64,000 nucleotides of DNA from Streptomyces sp. KMM 9044 (GCF_024701375.2 NZ_CP113910.1:2170001-2234000); one strand, 5' to 3'. Shown: positions 23,894 through 34,369, counted from the stretch's first letter. Notes: generated by a model not told the origin, from the letters alone. Numbers and translations are program-made.

Positions 23894-25957
23894 TCAGTCG
23901 CCGTTGCCGGGCGTCGGCGTCGTCTTCTGGATCTGCAGCAGGAACTCGCCGTTCGACTTCGTCTGCTTCATCTTGTCGAGAAGCAGCTCGATCGCCTGCT
24001 GCGAGTCGAGCGCGTGCAGCACCCGGCGGAGCTTCCAGGTGACGGCCAGCTCGTCGCTGCCGAGCAGGATCTCCTCCTTGCGGGTGCCGGACGCGTCGAC
24101 GTCCACCGCGGGGAAGATGCGCTTGTCGGCGAGCTTGCGGTCGAGCTTGAGCTCCATGTTGCCGGTGCCCTTGAACTCCTCGAAGATCACCTCGTCCATG
24201 CGGGACCCGGTGTCCACCAGCGCGGTGGCGAGGATGGTCAGCGAGCCGCCGTCCTCGATGTTGCGGGCCGCGCCGAAGAAGCGCTTCGGCGGGTACAGCG
24301 CCGTCGAGTCGACACCACCGGAGAGGATGCGGCCGGAGGCCGGGGCGGCCAGGTTGTAGGCACGGCCCAGACGCGTGATCGAGTCGAGCAGCACGACGAC
24401 GTCGTGACCCAGCTCCACCAGACGCTTGGCACGCTCGATGGCGAGCTCGGCGACCGTGGTGTGGTCCTCGGCCGGGCGGTCGAAGGTCGAGGAGATGACC
24501 TCGCCCTTCACCGACCGCTGCATGTCGGTGACCTCTTCCGGACGCTCGTCGACGAGGACGACCATCAGGTGGCACTCGGGATTGTTGTGCGTGATCGCGT
24601 TGGCGACCGCCTGCATGATCATGGTCTTGCCGGTCTTCGGCGGGGCCACGATCAGACCGCGCTGGCCCTTGCCGATCGGCGACACGAGGTCGATGATCCG
24701 CGTGGTGAGGACGCCGGGATCGGTCTCCAGGCGGAGGCGGTCCTGCGGGTAGAGCGGAGTGAGCTTGTTGAACTCCGGGCGGCCTCGGCCGTGTTCGGGC
24801 GCCATGCCGTTGACGGAGTCGAGGCGGACCAGCGCGTTGAACTTCTCGCGCCGCTCGCCCTCCTTCGGCTGACGCACCGCGCCGGTGAGGTGGTCGCCCT
24901 TGCGCAGGCCGTTCTTGCGGACCTGGGCGAGGGAGACGTACACGTCGTTCGGGCCGGGCAGGTAGCCGGAGGTCCGGATGAACGCGTAGTTGTCGAGGAT
25001 GTCGAGGATGCCCGCGACCGGGATCAGGACGTCGTCCTCGGTGACCTGCGGCTCGGAGGTCATCTCGTCGCGGCCACGGCGGCCACGGCGGTCTCGGTAG
25101 CGGCCTCGACGGCCGCGACGGCCGCCTCCGTCGTCGTCGTAACCGTCGTCCTGACGGCCGCCCTGCTGCTGGTTCTGCTGACGGCCCTGGCCGCCCTGGT
25201 TCTGCTGCTGGTCGTCGCCCTTGCCCCGACGGTCGCCGCGCTCAGCACGGTCGCCCCGGTCGCCGCGCTCGGCACGGTCGCCGCGCTCGGCACGGTCGCC
25301 CCGGTCACGGCCGCGCTCGCGGCGGTCACGGCGGCGGCCGTCGCCGTCGCCGTCGGACTTGCCGTCGCCCTGCGACGAGGACTGCTGCGACTGCGCCTGG
25401 CCCTCGGCCTTCGCGTCGCTCCTCGCCTCGGCGGGAGCCTTCTCGGCCGCGGCGGACGGAGCACCCGCTTCCGCGGTGGCCCGGCGGCGGCGCTCGACGG
25501 GGACCTCGGCGGCGGGGGCCTGCTCGGCCGGGGCGGAGGCCTTCGGGGAGGGCTGGCCGGGAATGTCGATCTGCTGCTGGGCGGCGGCCTGTTCGGCGGG
25601 AGCCTCGGCAGCGGACTTCTTCTGGGCGGTGTCGCCCGTACGGGTCCTGGAGGTGGCGCGGCGCTTGGGCTTGGTCTCCGCCGCCTCGGCCGGAGCCTCG
25701 CTCTTCGGCGCGACGGAGCCGCCCGACGCCTGCGCTTCCTTGATGACCTCGATCAACTGGCTCTTGCGCATGCGCGCGGTGCCCCTGATGCCGAGGCCGG
25801 ATGCGACCTGCTGAAGCTCGGCCAGCACCATGCCTTCGAGGCCGGTACCCCGGCGCCGCCGGGAGCCGGCACCGCTGGCAGGCGCGGAGGCGTCCGTGGC
25901 GGGCGCGGCAGCGGTCTCCTCGACACGTGCGCCCATCAGATCGGTGGTGTCGCTCAC
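23894..25957 (-). CDS. rho: Transcription termination factor Rho
   Basis: Hexameric RNA-dependent ATPase that ends transcription, 687 residues. The N-terminus carries a SAP-like helix pair ([23 protein letters not shown]... in part) and is then extended by about 230 residues rich in Arg, Asp, Gly and Gln, the insertion characteristic of actinobacterial Rho. The RNA-binding cold-shock fold reads [21 protein letters not shown]. The P-loop is [11 protein letters not shown], Walker B is [15 protein letters not shown], and the R loop [16 protein letters not shown] follows. Its own terminator lies just downstream. Confidence 0.98.
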   Translation of the reverse strand: MSDTTDLMGARVEETAAAPATDASAPASGAGSRRRRGTGLEGMVLAELQQVASGLGIRGTARMRKSQLIEVIKEAQASGGSVAPKSEAPAEAAETKPKRRATSRTRTGDTAQKKSAAEAPAEQAAAQQQIDIPGQPSPKASAPAEQAPAAEVPVERRRRATAEAGAPSAAAEKAPAEARSDAKAEGQAQSQQSSSQGDGKSDGDGDGRRRDRRERGRDRGDRAERGDRAERGDRGDRAERGDRRGKGDDQQQNQGGQGRQQNQQQGGRQDDGYDDDGGGRRGRRGRYRDRRGRRGRDEMTSEPQVTEDDVLIPVAGILDILDNYAFIRTSGYLPGPNDVYVSLAQVRKNGLRKGDHLTGAVRQPKEGERREKFNALVRLDSVNGMAPEHGRGRPEFNKLTPLYPQDRLRLETDPGVLTTRIIDLVSPIGKGQRGLIVAPPKTGKTMIMQAVANAITHNNPECHLMVVLVDERPEEVTDMQRSVKGEVISSTFDRPAEDHTTVAELAIERAKRLVELGHDVVVLLDSITRLGRAYNLAAPASGRILSGGVDSTALYPPKRFFGAARNIEDGGSLTILATALVDTGSRMDEVIFEEFKGTGNMELKLDRKLADKRIFPAVDVDASGTRKEEILLGSDELAVTWKLRRVLHALDSQQAIELLLDKMKQTKSNGEFLLQIQKTTPTPGNGD

Positions 25958-26360
25958 GAAGGGTCCTTCCCTGGAGCGGACGTCGGCCTGTCTGGCTCGG
26001 CGACCGGTTGTGCTGTCCGGCTTCGGTCCTTGCTGTGCGAACCGTGCCGGGGCGGTGGTCCGCCTCGACGGCGGAAGGGATATCTGGTGATGGCGCTTCC
26101 CCGAGCCGTGGCATCCAGTGTCACGTGGCGTGGTCGCACCGGTTCCGGAGCGTGCCCGGCGGGCCGTCCAGTGTCCGCGTACGACGTACTGCCCGCGTAC
26201 GAAGCAGAGAACACAGTTGGGCTTGGGGGGCTCCCGGAAGAATGTCTGTCCCGATCGGGGACACGAGGCACCTCGCCATGGTGGAGTGCGGGTGCAGACT
26301 TGAGGTTAACACTACCGGATCCAACAAACATTCCCCCTCTCCTTATCCGGCAACCGTGTG
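25958..26360 (-). promoter_or_regulatory. Long untranslated region upstream of rho
   Basis: Four hundred bp separate thrB and rho with no plausible gene. Because rho genes are commonly autoregulated through a long leader, this region is the likely promoter and leader. Repeated GCGTACGA/CGTAC motifs occur around 26178-26200. I see no defined terminator. Confidence 0.45.
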
Positions 26361-27278
26361 TCAGGTGGCGAGCGGAAGCACGCTCGCTCCCTGCGGATCC
26401 AGGCCGAGCCGGTTGGCGGCCCAGTCGTTGCCGGCCAGCGCTTCGACCTTGTCGGCGGTTTCCGCGTCGGCCAGCGCCATGACGGTGGGGCCCGCGCCGG
26501 AGATCACCGCGGGGACGCCGTCCGCGCGCAGCCGCTCGACCAACGCCGCGCTCTCGGGCATGGCGGGGGCGCGGTACTCCTGGTGCAGACGGTCCTCGGT
26601 GGCGGGCAGCAGCAGTTCGGGGCGCCTGGTCAGAGCCTCGACGAGCAGGGCGGCACGGCCCGCGTTGGCGGCGGCGTCGACATGCGGCACGGTGCGCGGC
26701 AGCAGACCGCGCGCGGTCTCGGTGAGGACGGGTTTGCCGGGTACGAACACCACCGGCACGACGGACTCGGCGGGCTCCATCCTGATGGCGCGGGCCGCGC
26801 CGCTCTCCATCCAGGAGAGGGTGAAGCCGCCCAGCAGACAGGCCGCGACGTTGTCGGGGTGGCCCTCGATCTCGGTGGCGAGCTCGAGCAGCGCGGTGTC
26901 GTCGAGCCTGGCCTCGGCGCCTATGGTCACGGCGCGGGCGGCGACGATTCCGGCGCAGATGGCGGCGGAGGAGGAGCCGAGGCCCCGGCCGTGCGGAATG
27001 CGGTTGGCGCAGACGATCTCCAGGCCGCGCGGCTGTCCGCCGAGCAGGTCGAAGGCGGTACGCAGGGAACGTACGAGCAGGTGGTTCTCGTCGCGGGGGA
27101 GGGTTTCACCGCCCTCACCGGCGATGTCGATGTGCAGCCCGGCGTCGGCCACCCGGACGACCACGTCGTCGTAGAGGCCCAGCGCGAGACCGAGGGCGTC
27201 GAAGCCCGGACCGAGATTGGCGCTGGTGGCGGGGACGCGCACCCGGACGGCGGCTGCGCGGAACGCGGGACCGGCCAT
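26361..27278 (-). CDS. thrB: Homoserine kinase
   Basis: GHMP-family kinase that makes O-phosphohomoserine for threonine synthase. It is 305 residues with VRVPATSANLGPGFDALGLAL, the ATP loop PHGRGLGSSSAA and the late motif VISGAGPTVMAL. It is separated from thrC by 430 bp and a strong terminator, so it is probably transcribed from its own promoter even though it belongs to the same pathway. Confidence 0.96.
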   Translation of the reverse strand: MAGPAFRAAAVRVRVPATSANLGPGFDALGLALGLYDDVVVRVADAGLHIDIAGEGGETLPRDENHLLVRSLRTAFDLLGGQPRGLEIVCANRIPHGRGLGSSSAAICAGIVAARAVTIGAEARLDDTALLELATEIEGHPDNVAACLLGGFTLSWMESGAARAIRMEPAESVVPVVFVPGKPVLTETARGLLPRTVPHVDAAANAGRAALLVEALTRRPELLLPATEDRLHQEYRAPAMPESAALVERLRADGVPAVISGAGPTVMALADAETADKVEALAGNDWAANRLGLDPQGASVLPLAT

Positions 27279-27426
27279 CGCTCGATGACTCTCCTTGAGC
27301 TGGTGACGGTGACAGTCGAAGACTGCCGGCCTGTCGAACTGTCGAATGACATTCGATGACGTACGGAACCCCTGGGACCGCCGCCGACCAGGGTGGCCGG
27401 CTGCTTCCCGAACCCCTCCGGGCTCC

Positions 27427-27444
27427 TCCGGACCATGGTCCGGA
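27427..27444. promoter_or_regulatory. 18-bp perfect palindrome upstream of thrB
   Basis: Positions 27427-27444 read the same on both strands (core CCGGACCATGGTCCGG). It lies about 150 bp upstream of the thrB start in the thrC-thrB gap and is a candidate operator. No matching known regulator is evident. Confidence 0.45.
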
Positions 27445-27663
27445 CCACGGAGACGACGCGGGACCGCGGCATATGCGGCGGGTGGGTTGAGTACAGCCTA
27501 TCGAAGGAAGGTTCTGTGTCGACACAGGGCGCACGGGAGGCGCACGATGCGTGTCGTAAGCCCTCTGTGCCCCCCTCATGGGAACTTTCCCGGACAAGCA
27601 CCTTCTTACGCCCGTCCTGCCGACCCGTGCCGCCGCCGGGCGGGGAACGTCCGGGGCGGGTGG

Positions 27664-27700
27664 CCGGAGGGCCCGGGGTGCGGCACCCCGGGCCTTCCGG
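27664..27700 (-). terminator. thrC terminator
   Basis: A 17-bp stem (27664-27680 with 27684-27700) with one G-U pair and a 3-nt loop starts 10 nt past the thrC stop. It should stop the hom-thrC transcript before thrB. Confidence 0.88.
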
Positions 27701-27709
27701 TTGTGGCGG

Positions 27710-28768
27710 TCAGACCAGTCCGAGCCGCTCGGCGGCCGTCGCGGCGTCGACCGGGACGGTGACCGGCTGCGGCGCCCCGGCGACGGCCCAGTCCGGGTCC
27801 TTCAGGCCGTTGCCCGTGACGGTGCACACGATGCGCTGGCCCGGGTCGACCTTGCCCTGCTCGGCGGCCTTCAGCAGGCCGGCGACCGACGCGGCGGACG
27901 CGGGCTCGACGAAGACACCCTCCTGTGAGGCCAACAGCCGGTAGGTGCGCAGGATCTCACGGTCCGTCACCTCGTCGATGAAGCCGCCGGACTCGTCCCG
28001 CGCGGCCAGCGCGTACTGCCACGAGGCGGGGTTGCCGATCCGGATGGCGGTGGCGATCGTCGCCGGGTCCTTGACGACCTCGCCGCGCACGATCGGGGCG
28101 CTGCCGGAGGCCTGGAATCCCCACATCCGGGGCTTGAGGGTGGAGACGCCGTCATCGGCGTACTCGCGGTAGCCCTTCCAGTAGGCGGTGATGTTGCCCG
28201 CGTTGCCCACCGGCAGGACGTGGATGTCGGGGGCGTCGCCCAGCATGTCCACGATCTCGAAGGCGGCCGTCTTCTGACCCTCGATACGCACCGGGTTGAC
28301 CGAATTGACCAGCGCCACGGGGTAGTTGTCGCTGAGCGCGCGGGCCAGGGTAAGGCAGTCGTCGAAGTTGCCGTCGACCTGGAGGATCTTCGCGCCGTGC
28401 ACCAGGGCCTGGCCCATCTTGCCGAGCGCGATCTTGCCCTGGGGCACGAGCACGGCGGAGACCATCCGGGCACGCACCGCGTAGGCGGCGGCGGAGGCCG
28501 AGGTGTTGCCGGTGGAGGCGCAGATGACGGCCTGCGCGCCCTCCTCCTTGGCCTTGGAGATGGCCATGGTCATGCCCCGGTCCTTGAAGGACCCGGTCGG
28601 GTTCGCGCCCTCGACCTTGAGGTGGACCTCGCAGCCCGTGCGCTCGGAGAGCACCTGTGCGGGTACGAGCGGCGTGCCGCCCTCACGGAGCGTCACGACC
28701 GGCGTGGTGTCGGCGACCGGCAGCCGGTCCCGGTACTCCTCGATGATTCCGCGCCACTGGTGGGTCAT
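27710..28768 (-). CDS. thrC: Threonine synthase
   Basis: PLP enzyme converting O-phosphohomoserine to threonine, 352 residues. The PLP lysine is in [12 protein letters not shown]. The phosphate-binding glycine loop is in [15 protein letters not shown]. It starts 6 nt after the hom stop codon, so the two genes form an operon. Confidence 0.97.
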   Translation of the reverse strand: MTHQWRGIIEEYRDRLPVADTTPVVTLREGGTPLVPAQVLSERTGCEVHLKVEGANPTGSFKDRGMTMAISKAKEEGAQAVICASTGNTSASAAAYAVRARMVSAVLVPQGKIALGKMGQALVHGAKILQVDGNFDDCLTLARALSDNYPVALVNSVNPVRIEGQKTAAFEIVDMLGDAPDIHVLPVGNAGNITAYWKGYREYADDGVSTLKPRMWGFQASGSAPIVRGEVVKDPATIATAIRIGNPASWQYALAARDESGGFIDEVTDREILRTYRLLASQEGVFVEPASAASVAGLLKAAEQGKVDPGQRIVCTVTGNGLKDPDWAVAGAPQPVTVPVDAATAAERLGLV

Positions 28769-28774
28769 TGCTGC

Positions 28775-30067
28775 TTACTCTCCTTCAACCCGCATGATGC
28801 TGGCGACACCACGCACGGTGTCGAGCTTGCGCAATACGTCGACGGTGCCGCCGAGGGCCGCGTCGGACGCACGGTGGGTGACGACGACGAGGGAGGCCTC
28901 CCCGTCCTTGCCCTGCTGGCGAACCGTGTCGATCGAGACACCGTGCTCGGCGAACACGGTCGCGACCTGGGCGAGAACACCCGGTTTGTCGGCCACGTCG
29001 AGGCTGATGTGGTAGCGCGTGACGGCCTCTCCCATCGGGGAGACGGGCAGCGCCGCGTAGGCGGACTCACCCGGTCCGGTGGTCCCGCCGAGCCGGTTGC
29101 GGCAGACGGCGACGAGGTCGCCGAGGACGGCGGAGGCGGTGGGCGCCCCGCCGGCGCCGGGCCCGTAGAACATCAGCTGCCCGGAGGCGTCCGACTCCAC
29201 GAAGACGGCGTTGTACGCGCCGCGCACGGAGGCCAGGGGGTGGGTGAGCGGGATCATCGCCGGATGCACCCGCGCGGTGACCGATCCACCGTCCGCGGCC
29301 CGCTCACAGATGGCCAGCAGCTTGATGGTGCAGCCCATCTCCCGCGCCGAGGCGAAGTCGGCGGCCGTGACCTCGGTCATGCCCTCACGGTGCACGTCGT
29401 CGAGGCGCACGCGCGTGTGGAAGGCGATCCCGGCGAGGATGGCGGCCTTGGCAGCGGCGTCGAAGGCCTCGACGTCGGCGGTCGGGTCGGCCTCGGCGTA
29501 CCCGAGCGCGGTGGCCTCGTCGAGCGCCTCCTGGTAGCCGGCGCCGGTGGTGTCCATGGCGTCGAGGATGAAGTTCGTCGTGCCGTTGACGATGCCGAGC
29601 ACCCGGTTGACCTTGTCACCGGCGAGCGACTCGCGCAGCGGCCGGATCAGCGGGATGGCACCGGCGACGGCGGCCTCGTAGTAGAGGTCCTTGCCGTGCT
29701 CCTCGGCGACGGCGTGCAGCGCGGCACCGTCCTGGGCGAGCAGTGCCTTGTTCGCGGAGACGACGGACGCGCCGTGCTTGAACGCGGTGGTGATCAGCGT
29801 CCGCGCCGGCTCGATCCCGCCGATGACCTCGACGACGACGTCGAGGTCGCCCCGTTTGACCAGGGCGGTGGCGTCGGTGGTGACGAGCTCCGGGGCGATG
29901 CCCTCGCGCACCCTGTCCGGGCGCCGCACGGCGACCCCGGCGAGCTCCACCGGGGCCCCGATGCGGGCGGCGAGGTCGGCGGCCTGCGTCGTCATGATGC
30001 GCGCCACCTCTGAGCCGACCACTCCACAGCCCAGCAGCGCCACCTTCAGCGGACGCGTACGCATCAT
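28775..30067 (-). CDS. hom: Homoserine dehydrogenase
   Basis: NADPH-dependent reduction of aspartate semialdehyde to homoserine, 430 residues. The Rossmann motif is LLGCGVVGSEVARI. The catalytic region includes GIVNGTTNFILDAM and the ATALGYAEADPTADVEAFDAAAK block (in part). A C-terminal ACT domain (YHISLDVADKPGVLAQVATVF) suggests feedback inhibition by threonine. It is followed by thrC after 6 nt. Confidence 0.97.
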   Translation of the reverse strand: MMRTRPLKVALLGCGVVGSEVARIMTTQAADLAARIGAPVELAGVAVRRPDRVREGIAPELVTTDATALVKRGDLDVVVEVIGGIEPARTLITTAFKHGASVVSANKALLAQDGAALHAVAEEHGKDLYYEAAVAGAIPLIRPLRESLAGDKVNRVLGIVNGTTNFILDAMDTTGAGYQEALDEATALGYAEADPTADVEAFDAAAKAAILAGIAFHTRVRLDDVHREGMTEVTAADFASAREMGCTIKLLAICERAADGGSVTARVHPAMIPLTHPLASVRGAYNAVFVESDASGQLMFYGPGAGGAPTASAVLGDLVAVCRNRLGGTTGPGESAYAALPVSPMGEAVTRYHISLDVADKPGVLAQVATVFAEHGVSIDTVRQQGKDGEASLVVVTHRASDAALGGTVDVLRKLDTVRGVASIMRVEGE

Positions 30068-30105
30068 CCGACCTCGTTTCCTGATTACCGTCTAGGTTGC
30101 ACCAG

Positions 30106-30152
30106 TCTCACTCACCGGACGGAGGATTCTTCCCTTTGTCCGGATCGTGAGA
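30106..30152 (-). other. Interrupted hairpin between lysA and hom
   Basis: Two 6-bp helices (30106-30111 with 30147-30152, and 30115-30120 with 30138-30143) are separated by a symmetrical 3x3 internal loop, with a 17-nt apical loop holding GGAGGA. It could be the lysA terminator or part of the hom leader. Confidence 0.4.
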
Positions 30153-30248
30153 CATCAATTTCGTCGGAAAGCCGGAAGAACCGAAGATCTTCCGCCACTC
30201 CTTCTCTGCTTCCTTCCTGGTTTCCTTCTCCGCCCCTGCCGTTCCCCC

Positions 30249-31649
30249 TCACCCGACGTCGAGGCGGAGGAGGTCCTCCTCGGTCTCGCGCCGGACGATC
30301 ACCCGTGCCTCACCGTCCGCGACGGCGACGACGGGCGGGCGGAGCACGTGGTTGTAGTTGCTCGCCATCGACCGGCAGTACGCCCCGGTGGCCGGTACGG
30401 CGATCAGGTCGCCCGGCGCCAGGTCCCCCGGCAGGAAGGCGTCGCGCACCACGATGTCACCACTCTCGCAGTGCTTGCCGACGACCCGGCAGAGCATCGG
30501 GTCGGCGTCGGAACTGCGGGAGACGAGGGCGACGCTGTACTCGGCGTCGTACAGCGCGGTGCGGATGTTGTCCGACATCCCGCCGTCGACGGAGACGTAC
30601 GTGCGCAGCCCGTCGAGCGGCTTGACGGTGCCGACCTCGTACACGGTGAAGGCCGTCGGTCCGGCGATGGCCCGCCCGGGTTCGACGGAGATGCGGGGGG
30701 TGGCGAGACGGGCGGACTCGCACTCCCGGGTGACGATCTCGGTCAGCGCCTTGGCGATCTCGTGCGGCTCGCGGGGGTCGTCCTCGCTGGTGTAGGCGAT
30801 GCCGAGACCACCGCCGAGGTCGATCTCCGGCAGCTCGACCCCGTGCTCGTCCCTGACCTCCTTGAGCAGCCCGACGACCCGGTGGGCCGCGACCTCGAAC
30901 CCGGACATGTCGAAGATCTGCGACCCGATGTGCGAATGGATGCCGATGACCTCCAGCCCGTCCAGCTGGAGCGCCCGCCGCACAGCCTCGGCGGCCTGCC
31001 CGCCGGCGAGCGGGATCCCGAACTTCTGGTCCTCGTGCGCGGTGGCGATGAACTCGTGCGTGTGCGCCTCGACGCCGACGGTGACACGGATCTGTACCCG
31101 CTGTCGCCTGCCGCGCGACTGCGCGATGTGCGCGACCCGGACGATCTCCTGGAAGGAGTCGAGCACGATCCGCCCGACCCCGGCCTCGACGGCCCGGGTG
31201 ATCTCGGCCACGGACTTGTTGTTGCCGTGGAAGGCGATCCGGTCGGCGGGCATTCCGGCGGACAGGGCGGTGGCCAGCTCCCCGCCGGAGCAGACGTCGA
31301 GGTTCAGCCCTTCCTCGTGGAGCCACCGCACGACGGCCCGGGAGAGGAACGCCTTGCCGGCGTAGAACACGTCGGCGTCGTCCCCGAAGGCGGTGCGCCA
31401 GGCCCGCGCGCGGGCCCGGAAGTCGGTCTCGTCGAGGATGTAGGCGGGGGTGCCGAACTCCTCGGCGAGCCGCGTGACGGGGACCCCGCCGACGGTGAGC
31501 GCGCCGTCGGCGTCACGGCTGACGGTCTGCGCCCACACCTTGGGGTCGAGGGCGTTGAGGTCGGCGGGCGGTGCTGTGCTCGCTGCGGAGCGCCCCTCGG
31601 GCAGGACGTCGGCGTGACGGGGCCCGGCGGGATGTGCGGAACGGCTCAT
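30249..31649 (-). CDS. lysA: Diaminopimelate decarboxylase
   Basis: Makes L-lysine from meso-diaminopimelate, 466 residues. The PLP lysine is in [16 protein letters not shown]. Other family blocks are [46 protein letters not shown] and the [16 protein letters not shown] end (here [17 protein letters not shown]). It has an N-terminal extension of about 35 residues. It starts 15 nt after the nrtL stop and is probably co-transcribed with it. Confidence 0.97.
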   Translation of the reverse strand: MSRSAHPAGPRHADVLPEGRSAASTAPPADLNALDPKVWAQTVSRDADGALTVGGVPVTRLAEEFGTPAYILDETDFRARARAWRTAFGDDADVFYAGKAFLSRAVVRWLHEEGLNLDVCSGGELATALSAGMPADRIAFHGNNKSVAEITRAVEAGVGRIVLDSFQEIVRVAHIAQSRGRRQRVQIRVTVGVEAHTHEFIATAHEDQKFGIPLAGGQAAEAVRRALQLDGLEVIGIHSHIGSQIFDMSGFEVAAHRVVGLLKEVRDEHGVELPEIDLGGGLGIAYTSEDDPREPHEIAKALTEIVTRECESARLATPRISVEPGRAIAGPTAFTVYEVGTVKPLDGLRTYVSVDGGMSDNIRTALYDAEYSVALVSRSSDADPMLCRVVGKHCESGDIVVRDAFLPGDLAPGDLIAVPATGAYCRSMASNYNHVLRPPVVAVADGEARVIVRRETEEDLLRLDVG

Positions 31650-31664
31650 TCTTCGCGTGCTCTC

Positions 31665-32744
31665 TCAAAGATGGTCGGGGGCGTCGATGCCGAGCAGGGA
31701 CAGGCCGTCGGCGAGCACCGTCCCGGCGGCGTCGGCGAGCGCGAGCCGGGCGCGGTGGACGGCCGAGGGTTTCTCCGCGCCGAGCGGCAGCACGGCGGGC
31801 AGCAGAGGCTGGGTGGCATCGGCGACGGTGACGAGATGCCGGGCGAGCCGGTCGGGAGCGCGGTGCCGCGCGGCGGCCGCGAGCACGCGGGGGTGGTCGG
31901 CGAGGGCGGTGAGCAGCGGCCGGTTTCCGCTCACTCCGACGGGGCCGGGCTCGGGGCGGAACCCGAGGTCGGCGGCGTTGCGCGCGAGGGCACGGGTGCG
32001 GGCGTGGGCGTACCGCACCCGGAAGAGAGGGTTGCTCTCCCTCTGCTCCAGGTGCTCGCCGCTGATCCGCGGCCGGTCGCGCGCCGCGGGCCGCAGCAGC
32101 GCCCAGCGCGCGGCGTCCCGGCCCAGCGGCAGCGGGTCGGCCGGGGCGGGAACGGGGCGGACGGTGACGGGGGGGCGGCTGTCCTGGGCGTCGGCGCTCT
32201 GCTCGTCCTCGAGAGGGGCGCCCTCGATGCCGCCCTCCCCGAGCACGGCGCCCCACTCGGAGGCGGGCGGAGCGTCGAAGCCGACCCGTACGAAATGCCC
32301 CTGTGCCCGCAGGGTCCGGGCCAGCGCATCGAGGTGCACGAAGGCACGCACGTCGGCCGCGCCACGCAGCAGCACGGGCTCCCGGCTCCCCTCGGGGAGA
32401 TGCCCGTAAGGGATGTCACCCGCGCCGAGGACCTCCGTCACGAGAGCGACGGACACGTCGGCCTCACACAGGCTGATGTTGAGGAACCCGGGGCCGGTGA
32501 TGACGACGTCGCCGATGCCGTCGGTGCGTAGAAGGCGGGTCCGGAGCACCTCGGCGACGTGCTGCGGCGTCCGGCCGGCCGGACGGGCCAGCCGAAGGGC
32601 GACGTTGGTGGCGTACTCCCCGCACCCCCCGGGCCCCGGCGGCGCGACGACGACCCGCTCGGGCACGGCCACGCTCAGCTCCCCGTCGTCGACAGCACGA
32701 CGTACCGCGCGCAGCACGGTACGGGAGAGCTCGACGGGGGTCAC
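31665..32744 (-). CDS. nrtL: ArgS-related anticodon-binding protein NrtL
   Basis: This 359-residue protein has a C-terminal DALR-type anticodon-binding fold (NPLFRVRYAHARTRALARNAADLG is the arginyl-tRNA synthetase signature) and an N-terminal Add-1-like domain (VELSRTVLRAVRRAVDDGEL). The HIGH and KMSKS catalytic motifs are absent, so it should not aminoacylate. Such proteins are annotated NrtL in Streptomyces, next to lysA. Function is unknown. tRNA-Arg(CCG) lies only 750 bp away. The GTG at 32744 is probably leaderless. Confidence 0.85.
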   Translation of the reverse strand: MTPVELSRTVLRAVRRAVDDGELSVAVPERVVVAPPGPGGCGEYATNVALRLARPAGRTPQHVAEVLRTRLLRTDGIGDVVITGPGFLNISLCEADVSVALVTEVLGAGDIPYGHLPEGSREPVLLRGAADVRAFVHLDALARTLRAQGHFVRVGFDAPPASEWGAVLGEGGIEGAPLEDEQSADAQDSRPPVTVRPVPAPADPLPLGRDAARWALLRPAARDRPRISGEHLEQRESNPLFRVRYAHARTRALARNAADLGFRPEPGPVGVSGNRPLLTALADHPRVLAAAARHRAPDRLARHLVTVADATQPLLPAVLPLGAEKPSAVHRARLALADAAGTVLADGLSLLGIDAPDHL

Positions 32745-32750
32745 GGGACA

Positions 32751-32756
32751 AGGGTA
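32751..32756 (-). promoter_or_regulatory. -10 box TACCCT of nrtL (leaderless)
   Basis: On the minus strand TACCCT is followed by 6 nt and then the GTG start of nrtL, without a ribosome site. This is the arrangement of leaderless Streptomyces promoters. Confidence 0.5.
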
Positions 32757-32839
32757 GGGGAGGAGGGGGGTGGGGAGGCGAGCCGGCTCGGCCGGGATCC
32801 CATGATGTGGACGCCCGAATGGACGGACCGGGCGCGCGA

Positions 32840-33304
32840 CTACCCGGGGGCGTGCCCGGCGGCCCGCTCGGCACCCCCGAGGCCACCGCCGTTGCCCGTC
32901 CCGCCACCGCCCCCACTGGCTCCCCGCCTCCGCCGATCGACCAACTGCCAGACCAACCGCACGAGTTCAGCAGGATCGAAGGGCTTGGCGAGGAAGACGT
33001 CAACGCCGACATCGAGCCCGCTCTCGACCTCGCACTGGGTACAGGCGCTGATGATGGCGAGCGGCAGGTCACGGGTCCGGGGATCGGAACGCAGCCGGGC
33101 CGCGGTCCTGAGCCCGTCGAGCCGCGGCATGGCGACATCGAGGGTGACCAGGTCGGGCCGCACCTGATGAACGACTTCCAGACACTCGGCACCATCGGCC
33201 GCGGTCACGACCTCGAAGCCCTCAAGCTCGAGATTGACCCTGATCAACTGCCGGATGACCTTGTTGTCGTCCACAACAAGCACCCGGCGCGACGCCCCTG
33301 GCAC
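32840..33304 (-). CDS. Single-domain response regulator
   Basis: About 154 residues, nearly all one receiver domain: acidic pocket in VLVVDDNKVIR, phospho-acceptor Asp in LVTLDVAMPRLDG, conserved Ser in AIISACTQ and Lys in FLAKPFDPAELVRLVWQ. A Gly-rich tail replaces an output domain, so it must act through another protein. I start at GTG 33304 (PGASRRVLVVDD). The upstream in-frame extension to 33433 is arginine-rich and unlike the family. No kinase gene is adjacent. Confidence 0.85.
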   Translation of the reverse strand: MPGASRRVLVVDDNKVIRQLIRVNLELEGFEVVTAADGAECLEVVHQVRPDLVTLDVAMPRLDGLRTAARLRSDPRTRDLPLAIISACTQCEVESGLDVGVDVFLAKPFDPAELVRLVWQLVDRRRRGASGGGGGTGNGGGLGGAERAAGHAPG

Positions 33305-33486
33305 AACTCGAGAATAGGTCGAGACCGGCCACCGCGTCCGCGCTTTCCCCACTTCCGCCTCCCGTGGGTGGCGCCTCGAACGCACAGGGCGACACCGGCC
33401 TCCCCCACCCCGCGGAAAACGGTTCATGACCACCCCGCCGGAACTGGTACTGTTCTACCCGTCGAAGCGATCACCGCAACCGACAC

Positions 33487-33558
33487 GCCCCCGTAGCTCA
33501 GGGGATAGAGCAACGGCCTCCGGAGCCGTGTGCGCAGGTTCGAATCCTGCCGGGGGCA
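33487..33558 (+). tRNA. tRNA-Arg (anticodon CCG)
   Basis: A 72-nt cloverleaf with 7-bp acceptor stem (33487-33493 with 33551-33557), anticodon stem 33513-33517 with 33525-33529 and anticodon CCG at 33520-33522 (decodes CGG), T-arm containing GGTTCGAATCC, discriminator A33558 and no encoded CCA. Its 3' part is the attachment site of the adjoining island and has been restored by the integrated copy. Confidence 0.97.
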
Positions 33559-33560
33559 CT
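33513..33560 (+). repeat. attL: 48-bp core of the island, within tRNA-Arg
   Basis: The 48 bp from the anticodon stem to 2 nt past the tRNA are repeated exactly at 62043-62090. The repeat covers the anticodon and T arms, the usual identity segment used by tyrosine integrases. Confidence 0.95.
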
Positions 33561-33725
33561 GCAGGCCAGAGGGTTAAAACGCCATCTGACCAGCGCAGAT
33601 GCCAAAACGAAGTAACCGCAGCTATATGCAGCCAGGGGCCAGCGAAAGCAGCCGTAGGACGCACGCTGCGGGACATACGCGGGATCGGACATTGAGTCAC
33701 TTAATGGCCAATCCGCCACATAGCA

Positions 33726-33755
33726 AACGCCCCGAGGGTTCACCCCCGGGGCGTT
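33726..33755. terminator. Terminator after the integrase remnant
   Basis: AACGCCCC/GGGGCGTT arms with further paired bases inside form a strong hairpin 15 nt beyond the integrase stop. It can work in both directions and insulates the tRNA. Confidence 0.8.
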
Positions 33756-33769
33756 CGGTGTGATCATCG

Positions 33770-34369
33770 TCACTCGTATTCGAGCAACAGATCCTCGATT
33801 CGTTTGTTGGCCACCACGTGCCGCCCATGGAGACACTTCGCATACCGAGCGAGTAGCACCTCCACGGTGTTTCCGGCCCGCTCTGCGACCTCCGTCGGAT
33901 CGACTCCGGCATTCAGCCATGTCGACAGCGCCGAGTGACGCAGGTCGTACGGTCGGTCAGCTAGCGGGCTCACGACAAGTTCTGGTGGCAGGCCGAGCTC
34001 GCGGGCCTCGGCCCACACGCGCGAGTAGGTCGAGGAGCCGACCAGTCCGCCACGCTCGTTGAAGAAGAGTCTGCCGTCATCTGCCGTGCCGAACGTGGCG
34101 ATGCTGTCGCGCCAGATGGCCACGAGGATCGGCGGCAGAGGCGTCGGACGCACCTCCTCGGGATCGCGGTTCTTCAGGCCGCGGTCGTCGTGCACCTCAC
34201 CCGTCTTGGTCCACTTCTTCCCCGCGGTCGGCCTGGTCCGATGGAGATTCGCCAGCCCCCACCCCTCCTCGGGGAGGTAGCAGTCCTGGATCGCGACCCC
34301 GACGGTCTCCGCCGGACGCATCCCGGCGTAGTACATGCCGGCGAACATGCCCACCAGTCGCCTGCCCCT
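33770..34369 (-). pseudogene. Tyrosine integrase, N-terminal part lost to ISAs1
   Basis: Only the C-terminal 199 residues remain, but they hold most of the catalytic domain: Arg I in YYAGMRPAE, the RHS box in YDLRHSALSTWLNAGVDP and the nucleophile Tyr in VLLARYAKCL. The open frame runs without a start into the end of ISAs1 copy 1 at 34370. The DNA-binding N-terminus is not found elsewhere in the window. The gene converges on attL, as is normal for tRNA-integrating elements. The island therefore cannot excise with its own enzyme. Confidence 0.9.

Noticed and set aside
30281..30625. Arginine-rich open frames in the lysA and thrC regions
   Set aside because: They are frame-shifted readings of real genes and have no ribosome sites or conserved motifs.
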